Assembly (NCBI GenBank): GCA_038043185.1
Contig: JBBTCO010000041.1
Span: 1 to 60,227 of the forward strand
Direction: 5' to 3'
DNA: 60,227 nucleotides
Origin: UBA5009 sp038043185
GTDB taxonomy: Bacteria; Bdellovibrionota; Bdellovibrionia; Bdellovibrionales; Bdellovibrionaceae
The notes beneath the pieces were generated by a model that worked only from the letters and a program-made list of their open reading frames with translations, was not told the DNA's origin and did no database searches. Shown here piece after piece: positions 9,122 to 18,575 of the stretch (positions within the stretch are counted from its first letter, which is position 1; each line of letters opens with the position of its first letter). Made by a program: the position numbers and the translations under genes.

Positions 9122-9474
9122 ATTTCTTCGAAGAAATGCCTTTTGTTTCTTTAAACGCTAACAATTTTGATGAGCAGGTTCTTGCAAAATCGACGGATTT
9201 AACTTGTGTTTTTTTCTGGGGACATAATTGTCCCAATTGTGATGTAGCTAAAGCTTCTCTGCTTGAAGAAAAACAAGCTGTTTTGTCTTGGCCTTTGCGT
9301 TGGTTTCACGTCAATGCCTATGAAGAAAGTGATTTAGCGACAAGATTTGGTTTATATGGAATTCCCGTATTTATTTTTTTTCGCAACGGAAAAAATTTGG
9401 GCCGAGTTACTTCTTATCCTGGTTTTGAGGAATTTGAAAAAGTAGTAAGGAAGTTACTGACACCTGTTGCTTAA
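9118..9474 (+). CDS. Thioredoxin-like protein
   Basis: The 118-residue protein has a thioredoxin fold. After two strands comes the active site FFWGHNCPNCDVAK (CPNC instead of CGPC), then the cis-Pro loop YGIPVFIFFRNGK and a C-terminal helix. It is predicted to be cytoplasmic, with no signal peptide. It probably acts as a thiol reductase or electron donor, but its substrate is unknown. A GTG start at 9118 overlaps the rpoH stop (GTGA), which implies coupled translation. An ATG at 9136 is a possible alternative. Co-expression with a heat-shock sigma factor would fit a redox or stress role. Confidence 0.8.
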   Translation: MNFFEEMPFVSLNANNFDEQVLAKSTDLTCVFFWGHNCPNCDVAKASLLEEKQAVLSWPLRWFHVNAYEESDLATRFGLYGIPVFIFFRNGKNLGRVTSYPGFEEFEKVVRKLLTPVA

Positions 9475-9497
9475 TATCGAACGTCGTTCGAATGCGT

Positions 9498-10283
9498 TTA
9501 AACCATTTCGATTTCGCTAGTACCTAAAACCACCGCCAATTTCGCGCGTAACCGTTGCACTGCTTGCGCATGAAGCTGTGATACTCGACTTTCTGTGACT
9601 CGCAAAACTTGACCGATCTCTTTCAAGTTCAAATCTTCATAATAATACAAAGATAAAACTAATCTTTGTCTTTCAGGAAGTTCCTCAATGGCGTGAGCAA
9701 TAACATCTTTAATCGTTTTCAGATTCAGTTGATTATAGGGGTTATTGATCTTTGCGCCTTCAAGTAAATTCAGAATCGATTTTTTGTCGACGTTGCTGAA
9801 GGTTTGCGCATCATCAATAGAAAGCAAACTTACTGGTCGTACTTGATTTACCAACTCATGGAATTCTTCCATCGTGATGTGCAAAGCTCCTGAAATCTCT
9901 TCGTCGGTAGGGCCTCTGCCAAGTTCGGCTTCAAGTTGAACCATAGTCTTATCTAAAAGCTTAGCTTTATCACGAATCGATCGCGGCACCCAATCTTGGG
10001 CACGAAGTTCATCCAGGATAGCGCCACGAATTCGAAATTCAGCATAGGTTTTAAATTTGTTATCACGAGTGGGATCGTATTTATCAATGGCATCCATTAA
10101 ACCAATAACACCTGCTGAAATCAGATCATCAAGTTCGATATTTGAAGGCAACCTCATCGCAATTTTTTGTGCGACAAACTTAATGAGTGGAGCATATTCT
10201 CTGATCAACTGATCTTTTTGTTTTTGATTTAATTTTTTTGGATCTTCTTTGTATTTTCTGAGCAATGCAAAATTCTTAACCAT
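9498..10283 (-). CDS. fliA: Flagellar sigma factor sigma-28
   Basis: FliA directs RNA polymerase to late flagellar and chemotaxis promoters. The 261-residue protein carries region 2 (LIKFVAQKIAMRLP, DDLISAGVIGLMDAIDKYDPTR, KFKTYAEFRIRGAILDELRAQDWVPRSIR), region 3 and region 4 (ERQRLVLSLYYYEDLNLKEIGQVLRVTESRVSQLHAQA), all typical of FliA/WhiG. The ATG at 10283 is preferred over the in-frame GTG 15 bases upstream, because a G-rich SD (GGGGGG) directly precedes it. The gene is last in the flagellar operon, 57 bases after flhG. Confidence 0.93.
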   Translation of the reverse strand: MVKNFALLRKYKEDPKKLNQKQKDQLIREYAPLIKFVAQKIAMRLPSNIELDDLISAGVIGLMDAIDKYDPTRDNKFKTYAEFRIRGAILDELRAQDWVPRSIRDKAKLLDKTMVQLEAELGRGPTDEEISGALHITMEEFHELVNQVRPVSLLSIDDAQTFSNVDKKSILNLLEGAKINNPYNQLNLKTIKDVIAHAIEELPERQRLVLSLYYYEDLNLKEIGQVLRVTESRVSQLHAQAVQRLRAKLAVVLGTSEIEMV

Positions 10284-10340
10284 ATCCCCCCACTTCACTT
10301 ATGCTATCAAAGGCAACCCGATGCAGATAGTCCAAAAGAT

Positions 10341-11147
10341 TTAAGCTACACCCACGACTTGTTCCCAAAACATCGACTTTCCCCTAGTCGGGTAGGCCTG
10401 CGATCTTCGCAAATCTAAATCTTCTGCCATCTGATGAATGCCCATTGATGAAATAGATTTTGGATCATGCTTCAAAATGAGCCGCGAATCTTGATTGGCC
10501 AGCCTTAGTGCTTGATCTTGGGGGACCGTGCCCAAAAAATTTAAGCCTACGTCTAAAAAACGATGAACGACTTCTTCAAATCGTCCGAAAAGATTTAATC
10601 CTTCTTGCCCACTTCGAACTTGATTGCAAATAACAGAAAATTTCTTTCTTTTGTATTTTTGGTTCATCAATTTAATTAATGCATAGGAATCAGCGAAACT
10701 GGCAGGATCAGGAGTAATGATCACGCAAACTTCATCCGCAGCAGAATTTAAATACAAAACATTTTCTGAAATTCCCGGAGATGTATCCATAATGATCCAA
10801 TCGTAGGCCAGCGAAATTTCGTTGAGTCCGTCAATCAAGGATCTTCTTTCAAAAAAATTGAGCGACTGCAAGTCGGCAATTCCGTGTCCACCAGAAATCA
10901 GTGAAATATTTTTATGAACTTCGAAAATAACTTCGGAAATTGTATTTTCGCCTTGCAGGACATCCATCAGTGATTTTCTTGCTTTAACACCAAAAAAAAT
11001 ATCTACATTGGCCATGCCAAGATCGCCATCGAAAATAAGGACTTTTTGACCTTTCATCGCGAAGGCTAAGGCTAAGTTAACTGTCATCGTGGTTTTACCG
11101 ACTCCACCCTTACCCGAAGTAACACTGATCGTTTTTGTATGGCTCAT
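10341..11147 (-). CDS. flhG: Flagellar number regulator FlhG (MinD-like ATPase)
   Basis: This MinD/ParA-family ATPase limits flagellar number and works with FlhF at the cell pole. The 268-residue protein starts directly with the first strand and the deviant Walker A SGKGGVGKTT, followed by the DGDLGMANVD switch and the MDTSPGI Walker B region. FlhG proteins of other bacteria begin with a short DQAxxLR helix that stimulates the FlhF GTPase. This one has no room for it, because the frame opens at residue 1 of the ATPase fold. The start overlaps the flhF stop by 4 bases. Confidence 0.92.
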   Translation of the reverse strand: MSHTKTISVTSGKGGVGKTTMTVNLALAFAMKGQKVLIFDGDLGMANVDIFFGVKARKSLMDVLQGENTISEVIFEVHKNISLISGGHGIADLQSLNFFERRSLIDGLNEISLAYDWIIMDTSPGISENVLYLNSAADEVCVIITPDPASFADSYALIKLMNQKYKRKKFSVICNQVRSGQEGLNLFGRFEEVVHRFLDVGLNFLGTVPQDQALRLANQDSRLILKHDPKSISSMGIHQMAEDLDLRRSQAYPTRGKSMFWEQVVGVA

Positions 11148-12580
11148 CGACTTTCCCCTACGGCTATTCTGGTTTGATTATTTTTTGTAATTTTAAAAAT
11201 AAGATCTAAGAGTCGTTCTTTCGTAGCATATTCAAAATCCTCGGGAAGACGAGGTCCTATCCCGAAACTGTGCAGAGGCAATTTTTGTCGACTCATTAAA
11301 GTGTAGATATTACCGAACTGCACACTTTGATCTATGCTATTGAAAATCAAGTTATCAATTTCGAATTGTCGGTAACGTAAGGTGATGTCGTTAAGATCCT
11401 CAAACTTACTGAGCGCCGACAATACTAAATGTCTTGTCACATCCTTCAAACTGGCCGGCACCAAAGCTTCCAAATTTTGGACTTCATCGGCACGTTTTAA
11501 ATTGTATCCTGGAAAGTCCACGAAGACATGATCAATTTGTTCAAAATGTTTCCGTAATTTCACCCAATCTTGGGGCTGACGGATCGTCGCAAATGGAATA
11601 TTTAAAATTTGTGCAAAAATTTTGAGTTGCTCAGCCGCACCAACTTTGTAGGTGTCGGTGGTGATTAAAGCCACTTTTTTATTTTCATTAACAACTTTAT
11701 GGCTAGCCATTTTTACCAAAGAAGAAGTTTTCCCACTTCCTGATGAACCAAAGAAAAAATGAAATTTTGTTTCAACTTGACCATCGGCGATCAGCGTTTT
11801 TTCCATCATCTTTTTTGCTAGAATGCCTTCCAACAAAGATTTATTTTTAGAGTGTTGCAAAGGAACTGCATGCTGAACTGATTCGAGCAACTCGATAATT
11901 TCAGGCTCACCGACACCTTCGTCTTTGAGTTTTTCAAATAAAAAACTCAACTCATAATTCAATCCATAGGCGGCGCCAGGATGTTGTGCGGCAAATGTTT
12001 GTGGGACATTTTGAAATTGGTTTAAAATATTTTTTAAACCTGTTATTTCACTTTGAAGATTACGAATGATGTCACTTTCATTATTTACGGAAGGAGTTGG
12101 CTTGGGCGGGTTTGGCGTTGTGCCCAAATTCATCGCTTGCCAAGCCCTTTGCGCGGCATCTTTGATCCTTACTTGGGCTGACAATTCTGGCGCCGGCGAA
12201 AGAACAGGATTTCCCTTAATTAAAGCTGTTTGAGCTTCTGTTTCATCGATTTCAATATATCTTTGCGAAGTAATCGGGCGATATTGATTTTTTTGAGTGT
12301 GATTTTGCACCACTTGTTCAATCAATGCTCGTTGAGCCCGCGCCGAACTTTTATCAAATCTTTCTTTGTCTTGATCCCCTAACTTCGATTGAGTAAATCT
12401 TCTTTTTTGTAAACTTTCTTCTGAAATCGCAGCCGTGATTTCAACACTGCCTTCGCCCACCAAACCAAAGCTTCGGTGATTGTCTCGGGCCGACAGGATT
12501 ATGGCCTCAGGGCCCAATTGGGACTTCACCATTTCCAAAGCTTCTTTCATTGTTCGAGCTTCAAATTTTTTAACTTGCAT
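11144..12580 (-). CDS. flhF: Flagellar GTPase FlhF, divergent G motifs
   Basis: FlhF is an SRP-family GTPase that sets the polar site of the flagellum. The 478-residue protein has the N-terminal basic region (MQVKKFEARTMKEALEMVK), a long linker, an N domain and a G domain. The P loop is GSSGSGKTS (about 279-287), followed by the DTYKVGAAEQL motif. The G3 motif, usually DTAGR, reads DFPGY, and the G4 motif, usually TKLDE, reads NSIDQ. Nucleotide binding may remain, but GTP hydrolysis or base specificity may differ. It overlaps flhA by 11 bases and flhG by 4. Confidence 0.92.
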   Translation of the reverse strand: MQVKKFEARTMKEALEMVKSQLGPEAIILSARDNHRSFGLVGEGSVEITAAISEESLQKRRFTQSKLGDQDKERFDKSSARAQRALIEQVVQNHTQKNQYRPITSQRYIEIDETEAQTALIKGNPVLSPAPELSAQVRIKDAAQRAWQAMNLGTTPNPPKPTPSVNNESDIIRNLQSEITGLKNILNQFQNVPQTFAAQHPGAAYGLNYELSFLFEKLKDEGVGEPEIIELLESVQHAVPLQHSKNKSLLEGILAKKMMEKTLIADGQVETKFHFFFGSSGSGKTSSLVKMASHKVVNENKKVALITTDTYKVGAAEQLKIFAQILNIPFATIRQPQDWVKLRKHFEQIDHVFVDFPGYNLKRADEVQNLEALVPASLKDVTRHLVLSALSKFEDLNDITLRYRQFEIDNLIFNSIDQSVQFGNIYTLMSRQKLPLHSFGIGPRLPEDFEYATKERLLDLIFKITKNNQTRIAVGESR

Positions 12581-14669
12581 GTGTCAACTCCACGGTCGCA
12601 ACAGATTTAATATTAGCGTCTGTCGTTAATTCATTATGGGAAAGAACAATCAGTTGAGGAATAAAACGCGATGTCAGTTTATATATATGCCGTCTCGATG
12701 TCGGACTTGTGAGCAATAATGGTTGCCCAGCAATTTCAGGATGTCGTTCGACAGCATTGGCGATCTGATTGATCAGCTGATGGGCCGATGTTGGATCCAT
12801 AACCAGTTGCACGCCTTGTTCCGTTTGCAGCAAAGAATTTGAAATCATTTCTTCAACCTGTGGATGCAACGTCATCACAGGAATACTTCCTTGATCTGTC
12901 GTGTATTTTGCCGTAATCGAACGAGACAAGGATTTTCGCACCGATTCGGTAAGAGCTTCGATATCTTTTGTTCGCCCAGCTTCATCAGCCAAGGTTTCAA
13001 AAATGGATAGGAAATCACGAATAGAAATTTGTTCCTTAAGTAAGTTTTGTAAGACACGAACAACAGATCCCAGTGACAACATATCGGGAATAAGTTCTTC
13101 GACAACTTTAGGATGGGTTTTCTTGAAATTCTCGATGAGTGCAGAAGCTTCTTGACGACCCAATAATTCAAACGCGTGAGTTCGAATAATTTCCGTCAAA
13201 TGAGTTGCCATAACCGTCGGTAAATCAACAACAGTGTAACCGGCCATCTCGGCCTCTTCTTTGCGACTTGGCAATATCCACAAGGCGTCCAAACCAAACG
13301 CGGGTTCACGAGTTGGAATTCCTTCAAGGCGAGTTGAAACATTTCCTGGATCCATTGCCAACATGTATTCAGGCCTAAGTGTTCCGCCACCAACACGATT
13401 TCCTTTTATCAACAATCGATATTCACCTGGGGCTAATTGTAAATTATCGCGAATATGAATACTGGGAACAATAATTCCTAAATCGAGTGCAAATTGTTTT
13501 CTAATACTGACAATTCGTTCGAGCAAATCACCACTTTGATCAGATTCAACGACATTAATAAGACCATAACCAACTTCAAGTTCGACCATATCCAAGGGCA
13601 AAAGTGTTTCGATATTTTCCTTCTTTGGAGCCGCAGAGGCTGCATCCGTTTTTTTCTTTTCAGCAACAACCACTTCATTTCGATATTTTTCAATAACCCA
13701 ACCAATCGATCCCAGCAGGGCTGCAATCGATATGAATGGAATGGTCGGTAGTCCTGGAACAAGTGCTAAAAGACCCAAAACCGACGCGGTAATATAAATA
13801 GCCCGTGGGCTGACCAAAAGCTGACCAGCAACTTCGACACCCATATTTTCTTCATTCGACGAACTTCTTGTGACGATAATACCTGCAGCGGTCGAAATAA
13901 TTAGCGCCGGAATTTGTGACAAAAGACCATCACCGATAGTTAACATGGTGTAATATTTTGCTGCCGTCGAGACATCTAAACCTTTTTGAATGACCACGAT
14001 CATCAGACCACCAAGAACATTGATAACAGTAATGATGATCCCCGCAATAGCATCACCACGAACAAACTTACTGGCACCATCCATGGCTCCATAAAAATCT
14101 GCTTCTTGTTCAATTTCTTTACGACGTCGACGAGCTTCTCCTTCATTAATTAAGCCGGCATTTAAATCGGCATCAATCGACATTTGTTTCCCTGGCATCG
14201 CATCCAAGGTGAAACGAGCTGCAACCTCGGCCACACGACCAGAACCTTTAGTGATAACAATAAAATTGATGACGATTAAAATAATAAAGACAACAAAACC
14301 GATAACATAATTGTTGCCCACCACGAAATTACCAAAGGCTTGGATTACAGCACCAGCAGCTTGGGGCCCTTCATGTCCATGAGTCAAAACCACCCGAGTT
14401 GTCGCGACATTGAGAGAAAGACGGTAAAGCGTCGTTAATAACAATAAAGATGGAAATGATTTAAAATCTAAGGCTCGCTTTGTATAAATTGAAACAAGCA
14501 GGATCAAAAGGCTAAGAGCCAGTGAAAACGTTAATGAAATGTCCAAGATGACAGCCGGAAGAGGGATAATCATGACTGCAAGCACGGCCAACAAACCGAA
14601 AGCAATCAGAAGATCTGTATTCTTCGTTAATTTTTCAAATCTTTTCAAGAATTGAAAAACTGGATCCAT
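12570..14669 (-). CDS. flhA: Flagellar export gate protein FlhA
   Basis: FlhA forms the nonameric export gate of the flagellar type III apparatus. The 699-residue protein has about eight N-terminal membrane segments and carries the family signature GSGRVAEVAARFTLDAMPGK (FHIPEP region), followed by the cytoplasmic loop DADLNAGLINEGEARRRRKE. A soluble C-terminal docking domain begins around residue 360. Length matches the family. It overlaps flhB by one base and flhF by 11. Confidence 0.97.
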   Translation of the reverse strand: MDPVFQFLKRFEKLTKNTDLLIAFGLLAVLAVMIIPLPAVILDISLTFSLALSLLILLVSIYTKRALDFKSFPSLLLLTTLYRLSLNVATTRVVLTHGHEGPQAAGAVIQAFGNFVVGNNYVIGFVVFIILIVINFIVITKGSGRVAEVAARFTLDAMPGKQMSIDADLNAGLINEGEARRRRKEIEQEADFYGAMDGASKFVRGDAIAGIIITVINVLGGLMIVVIQKGLDVSTAAKYYTMLTIGDGLLSQIPALIISTAAGIIVTRSSSNEENMGVEVAGQLLVSPRAIYITASVLGLLALVPGLPTIPFISIAALLGSIGWVIEKYRNEVVVAEKKKTDAASAAPKKENIETLLPLDMVELEVGYGLINVVESDQSGDLLERIVSIRKQFALDLGIIVPSIHIRDNLQLAPGEYRLLIKGNRVGGGTLRPEYMLAMDPGNVSTRLEGIPTREPAFGLDALWILPSRKEEAEMAGYTVVDLPTVMATHLTEIIRTHAFELLGRQEASALIENFKKTHPKVVEELIPDMLSLGSVVRVLQNLLKEQISIRDFLSIFETLADEAGRTKDIEALTESVRKSLSRSITAKYTTDQGSIPVMTLHPQVEEMISNSLLQTEQGVQLVMDPTSAHQLINQIANAVERHPEIAGQPLLLTSPTSRRHIYKLTSRFIPQLIVLSHNELTTDANIKSVATVELTHAS

Positions 14670-15736
14670 CAGGCACGCACCTTTCTTTTCAATTTATAAA
14701 CATAGGAAAGCACTTCGGCGACTGCGACAAAAAGTTCCCTTGGAATAACTTGACCAATTTTCAATGTTTTAAAAATTGTTCGAGCCAAAGGCTTATTTTC
14801 AATCACCGGTATATTGTGTTCTCGAGCAATTGATTTGATTTTTTCAGCAATCAAATCCGCGCCTTTTGCAACTAACTGAGGTGCTGGTAAATTTTTATCA
14901 TATTTTAAAACTACCGCTATATGAGTGGGATTTGTCACGACAACGTCGGCCTTTGGAATGGCTTCCATCATTCGACGATTTGCCATTTCTTTTTGCACGC
15001 GACGAATGCGTGCTTTGATCATGGGATCCCCTTCACGCTGCTTAAGCTCTTCTTTAACTTCCTGTTTCGTCATCATCATTTTTTTTTCAAGATCCCATCG
15101 TTGAAAAATATAATCCGCTAATGACAAACCGAGCATCACGAAACCCACTCCCATCAAGAGCTTCGCGCAGACATATCCAATATAGGTCAAAAGTTCTGAA
15201 ACCGAATACGACAGCATCGAGCCAAATTTTGGGACTTCACCTTTTAAAATCATATACACAATAGAACCAATAAATATGAATTTAAGAATGGATTTTACAC
15301 CCTCCGAGAGACTGCGAAGACTGAAAATGCGTCCAAATCCTTCCACGGGATTCATTTTATTAAAGTCCGGCGACATGGCCTCTTCAACATTTAAAAAACC
15401 AATTTGTACAATTGTCGAAGCTGCACCAATAAAGGCCCCAATGCAAACGACTGGCATAATTAAAATAAAGGCCTTTAGCGCCGAAAAATTTAAGGCTTCA
15501 ACAAATTTACCTTCGCGAATTTGCACCACCATATCTAAACCAAAATTGCGCTGAAAAAGTTCATAAAAATTACTCAAAAAATAATTTGAAAGCATATAGA
15601 TAGCACCGGCACTGACCAACAGAATAACGGCGGACCCCAATTCTTTTGAGTGAGCCACTTGACCACGTTTGCGAAATTCTTCGCGTCGTGTATCCGAAGC
15701 CTGTTCTGAACGTTCGCCTTGTTCGTCCTGTGCCAC
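14669..15736 (-). CDS. flhB: Flagellar export switch protein FlhB
   Basis: FlhB controls the switch from rod/hook to filament export. The 355-residue protein starts with a polar segment (EQASDTRREEFRKRGQVAHSKEL), has four membrane segments, and continues into a cytoplasmic domain. The self-cleavage motif NPTH falls at residues 269-272, as in Salmonella FlhB. The gene overlaps fliR and flhA by one base each, so this block is tightly coupled. Confidence 0.96.
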   Translation of the reverse strand: MAQDEQGERSEQASDTRREEFRKRGQVAHSKELGSAVILLVSAGAIYMLSNYFLSNFYELFQRNFGLDMVVQIREGKFVEALNFSALKAFILIMPVVCIGAFIGAASTIVQIGFLNVEEAMSPDFNKMNPVEGFGRIFSLRSLSEGVKSILKFIFIGSIVYMILKGEVPKFGSMLSYSVSELLTYIGYVCAKLLMGVGFVMLGLSLADYIFQRWDLEKKMMMTKQEVKEELKQREGDPMIKARIRRVQKEMANRRMMEAIPKADVVVTNPTHIAVVLKYDKNLPAPQLVAKGADLIAEKIKSIAREHNIPVIENKPLARTIFKTLKIGQVIPRELFVAVAEVLSYVYKLKRKVRA

Positions 15737-16515
15737 TAAAAATTCCTCATCAATTGAAAAACATATTTTCCTGTAAGATCAATTATCGAATTCATTTCAA
15801 AAACCATCAAAGGTAAAGTCACTATCAAAACCACTATGCCCACTGCTAAGGTTACCGACATGCTTGTCACCAACACATTCAGCTGAGGAACAGCTCGTCC
15901 TAAAATCCCCATAGTGATATTTACCAGAAGTATTGAAACAACAACAGGTGAAGCCATTTTCAGCGCGATCTCCATCAACTGTCCGCCCATCATTGCGACC
16001 TCGGGAAATGATTTCCAACTGAAGCTTGGACTAGCGATTGGAAATAAATTAAAACTGTCCGACAGCGCGCTGATTAAAAGATGATGACCTTGTAAAGAAA
16101 AAAACACGAGCGTCGCTAGCAACACTTGAAATTGTTCCATTGTATTAGAAGAAGCTCCGCTGATGGGATTAAAAACTTGCGCTGAATTTAATCCTATTGA
16201 TATTGAAATGAGATCCCCGGCCATACTAATTGCAAAAAAGAAAAATCTTGTTACAAGACCAATCATGATTCCGACAAGCAGCTCTTGGACTGCCATCGGA
16301 ATAATTTGTTCGGAAAGCTCTGTTCCTGTTTTTATTTCCGTGCGATGTAAAGTAAAAATCATAAATGACAACACGAACGAAAATAAAACTTTTACCGGCA
16401 TGGAAATATTCGGAGAACTGAAAACTGCCGAAGAAAAAATGAAAGCAATTGTTCGCAACAAGATAAGTGCTAAAAACAGAACCTGACTTTCATTAACTAA
16501 GAATGAATTGAGCAT
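15736..16515 (-). CDS. fliR: Flagellar export protein FliR
   Basis: FliR is an integral membrane part of the export gate built with FliP and FliQ. The 259-residue protein has six hydrophobic segments and the family's VLLRTIAFIFSSAVFSSPNIS-like opening, and its length is typical. Conserved charged residues fall in ELLVGIMIGLVTRFFFFA. It lies one base after fliQ and overlaps flhB by one base. Confidence 0.94.
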   Translation of the reverse strand: MLNSFLVNESQVLFLALILLRTIAFIFSSAVFSSPNISMPVKVLFSFVLSFMIFTLHRTEIKTGTELSEQIIPMAVQELLVGIMIGLVTRFFFFAISMAGDLISISIGLNSAQVFNPISGASSNTMEQFQVLLATLVFFSLQGHHLLISALSDSFNLFPIASPSFSWKSFPEVAMMGGQLMEIALKMASPVVVSILLVNITMGILGRAVPQLNVLVTSMSVTLAVGIVVLIVTLPLMVFEMNSIIDLTGKYVFQLMRNF

Positions 16516-16516
16516 T

Positions 16517-16789
16517 TCATTCCCTCACTATTGTTGAAATGCTTTCAAACAAACCAATCGTGTAGTTTTGCAATAAGTCCAACATCCAGGGCCCCGCAAA
16601 AATAAGAATCAATCCGATGATGATCATTTTTGGAACAAATGTCAGTGTTGCCTCGTTGATTTGGGTCAATGCCTGGAAAACACTAACAGCTAAACCAACA
16701 ACAAGGGTGCTTACCAATAGTGGCGCCGCAACCATGGCTGTTGTGCGTAGTGCATCTTGTCCTAATTTTATGACGAGCTCTTCAGTCAT
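16517..16789 (-). CDS. fliQ: Flagellar export protein FliQ
   Basis: This 90-residue protein with two membrane segments is part of the FliP5-Q4-R1 export gate. It opens MTEELVIKLGQDALRTT and contains the conserved QALTQINEATLTFVPK stretch found throughout the family. Size and position between fliP and fliR support the call. It begins 11 bases after fliP. Confidence 0.96.
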   Translation of the reverse strand: MTEELVIKLGQDALRTTAMVAAPLLVSTLVVGLAVSVFQALTQINEATLTFVPKMIIIGLILIFAGPWMLDLLQNYTIGLFESISTIVRE

Positions 16790-16800
16790 TTTTCCTCATA

Positions 16801-17556
16801 TCATCCAAAACTTCTGACCATTGAACCAATTAAAAGTCCCCAACCATCCACAAGAATAAACAACATCACTTTGAACGGCAGGGAAACCACAACCGGTGGC
16901 AACATCATCATCCCCATTGCCATCAGCACGCTTGAAGCGACAATATCAATCACTAGAAATGGTAGAAAAATAATGAAGCCAATCTGGAACGAGGTTTTTA
17001 ATTCAGAGACAATAAAAGCTGGTATTAAAACTAAACTTGGAACGTCCGCTCGGGTTTTCGGCTGCTCAACCTTTGCTAATTTCAAAAAAAGAGAAAGATC
17101 AGTGTCACGAGTTTGATTGAACATAAATTTTCTTAAAGGAGCCATCGACTGAGTGATAGCTTCATCTTGTGAAATTTTTCCCGCCATGTAAGGCTGAAGG
17201 CCATTTTTATTCATTTCAGTGAACGCTGGTCCCATGATGAAAAAAGTAAGAAATAATGAAAGGCCAACTAACAATTGATTGGGTGGCATTTGATTCACGC
17301 CAAGAGCTTGACGCAAAAAAGAAAAAACAATAATGATTCTTGTAAACCCTGTCATCATGATCAAAATGGCCGGCGCTAAAGTTAGGACCGTCAGCATCAG
17401 TACTAGTTTAACAGCGCTTACAACTTCATTCGGATTATCTGTAGTTTTAAAACCAAGGTTAACACTAGGCAAAGTCATTTGGGCTTTTGCCGTTGCCGCG
17501 CTCAATAAAATTCCGGCACAGGTTAACAACAGAAATTCCCAATGGATTCGCTTCAT
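16801..17556 (-). CDS. fliP: Flagellar export protein FliP
   Basis: FliP is the main ring of the export gate. The 251-residue precursor has a cleavable signal peptide (ending TAKAQ), as usual for FliP, followed by four membrane segments. Family motifs are clear: TGFTRIIIVFSFLRQALGVNQMPPNQ, LKTSFQIGFIIFLPFLVIDIVASSVLM and MGMMMLPP near the C-terminus. The start overlaps the fliO stop (ATGA). Confidence 0.96.
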   Translation of the reverse strand: MKRIHWEFLLLTCAGILLSAATAKAQMTLPSVNLGFKTTDNPNEVVSAVKLVLMLTVLTLAPAILIMMTGFTRIIIVFSFLRQALGVNQMPPNQLLVGLSLFLTFFIMGPAFTEMNKNGLQPYMAGKISQDEAITQSMAPLRKFMFNQTRDTDLSLFLKLAKVEQPKTRADVPSLVLIPAFIVSELKTSFQIGFIIFLPFLVIDIVASSVLMAMGMMMLPPVVVSLPFKVMLFILVDGWGLLIGSMVRSFG

Positions 17557-18188
17557 GAAATGCCTTTCATTTTCTTAAGCTTAAGCCGGACATGGTCTTG
17601 TATTCCACTGATCGTGAATTCATCTTCAGTTTTTTTATCCATTTGAAACATCACTTGATCGAATTTTTGCGGAGTTTCTTGTGGAATATCCTCGTCCAGC
17701 AAGGACAATGACTTGATCATTGAAATGTTATGATCGGTAACTCCAATCAGAATAGATTCCCCAGCAACACGAATAATCGCTAAAGATTTACGCGGGCCCA
17801 TGTGATGTTGAGTCAAAATTTTTATCTGATGCAGGTCATTTTTTTTATTTCGAATTGTGTATTTTTTTATGAATACAAAAGCTCCGATTAACAGCAAAGA
17901 AAAAATAGAAATCCCCAAAATAAATTTTCCTAAAGAAGGACTGGATGATTCTTCTTTTTTGTCAGAAGGTATTTTCAAAGGTATTTGTGTTTCATCCTTA
18001 ACTGCCGCAATAGCATTTTCACTTTCTGTCGGCGCAGGTGGAGTTGTCGTCGTTGGCGTTGCAGTTATGCTGGTTTGTGTTGGCGTGGCAACAATCGTCG
18101 CCGGTTCGCTTGCAGAAGTGGTAATGGCTTCTTCTTCAGCACTTGCATAAAAACTAATAAACAAAATGTAAAAAATAATTTTTTTCAT
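17553..18188 (-). CDS. fliO: Flagellar assembly protein FliO
   Basis: FliO is a membrane chaperone that helps assemble the FliP ring. The 211-residue protein has a signal peptide, a periplasmic Thr/Ala/Pro-rich segment, one membrane segment (LGISIFSLLLIGAFVFIKKY) and a cytoplasmic part. The cytoplasmic part carries the FliO-like IKILTQHHMGPRKSLAIIRV and a LIGVTDHNISMI stretch. The family is poorly conserved. The cytoplasmic motif and the place between fliN and fliP make the call secure. The periplasmic segment is longer than in E. coli. Confidence 0.9.
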   Translation of the reverse strand: MKKIIFYILFISFYASAEEEAITTSASEPATIVATPTQTSITATPTTTTPPAPTESENAIAAVKDETQIPLKIPSDKKEESSSPSLGKFILGISIFSLLLIGAFVFIKKYTIRNKKNDLHQIKILTQHHMGPRKSLAIIRVAGESILIGVTDHNISMIKSLSLLDEDIPQETPQKFDQVMFQMDKKTEDEFTISGIQDHVRLKLKKMKGIS

Positions 18189-18189
18189 A

Positions 18190-18567
18190 CTACTTCAATT
18201 GCTCCACTCGTTCGGCTGGTGAAATGATATCAGTTAAACGCACCCCAAATTTTTCATTAACGACGACAGCTTCCCCTCGGGCTATAAGCTTATCATTAAC
18301 TAAAACTTCCATCGGCTCGCCGGCGAGCTTACTGAGCTCGATGACACTTCCTTGGGTCAAGTTCAGCAATTCACTGACTGGCATTTTTGTTCGACCTAAT
18401 TCCACCGTCACTCGCAGTGGGATATCCAAAATAAGATTTAAGTTTCTATCTTTAGGTCCGTTCGCTTCTTTTGCTTCTACCGACTTCACTTCGGCCACCG
18501 ATGCCGTCATTGCCTCAGCTTCTTGAGCCAGCTTGTCCGCTAAATTGTCTAATGAATCGTCTGCCAT
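18190..18567 (-). CDS. fliN: Flagellar switch protein FliN
   Basis: FliN builds the C ring of the motor with FliM and FliG. The 125-residue protein has a variable acidic N-terminal third. A full SpoA domain follows (LDIPLRVTVELGRTKMPVSELLNLTQGSVIEL ... GEAVVVNEKFGVRLTDI). It sits 8 bases after fliM and one base before fliO. Confidence 0.96.
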   Translation of the reverse strand: MADDSLDNLADKLAQEAEAMTASVAEVKSVEAKEANGPKDRNLNLILDIPLRVTVELGRTKMPVSELLNLTQGSVIELSKLAGEPMEVLVNDKLIARGEAVVVNEKFGVRLTDIISPAERVEQLK

Positions 18568-18575
18568 GGTTCCCC

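Noticed and set aside
9475..9497. Small hairpin TCGAAC-GTC-GTTCGA between the thioredoxin-like gene and fliA
   Set aside because: Perfect but only 6 bp, without a T run on either strand, so it is not called a terminator.
17857..18227. Long open antisense frames over fliO and other flagellar genes
   Set aside because: They mirror real genes with strong family matches and have no start signals or recognisable product; they arise from codon bias.
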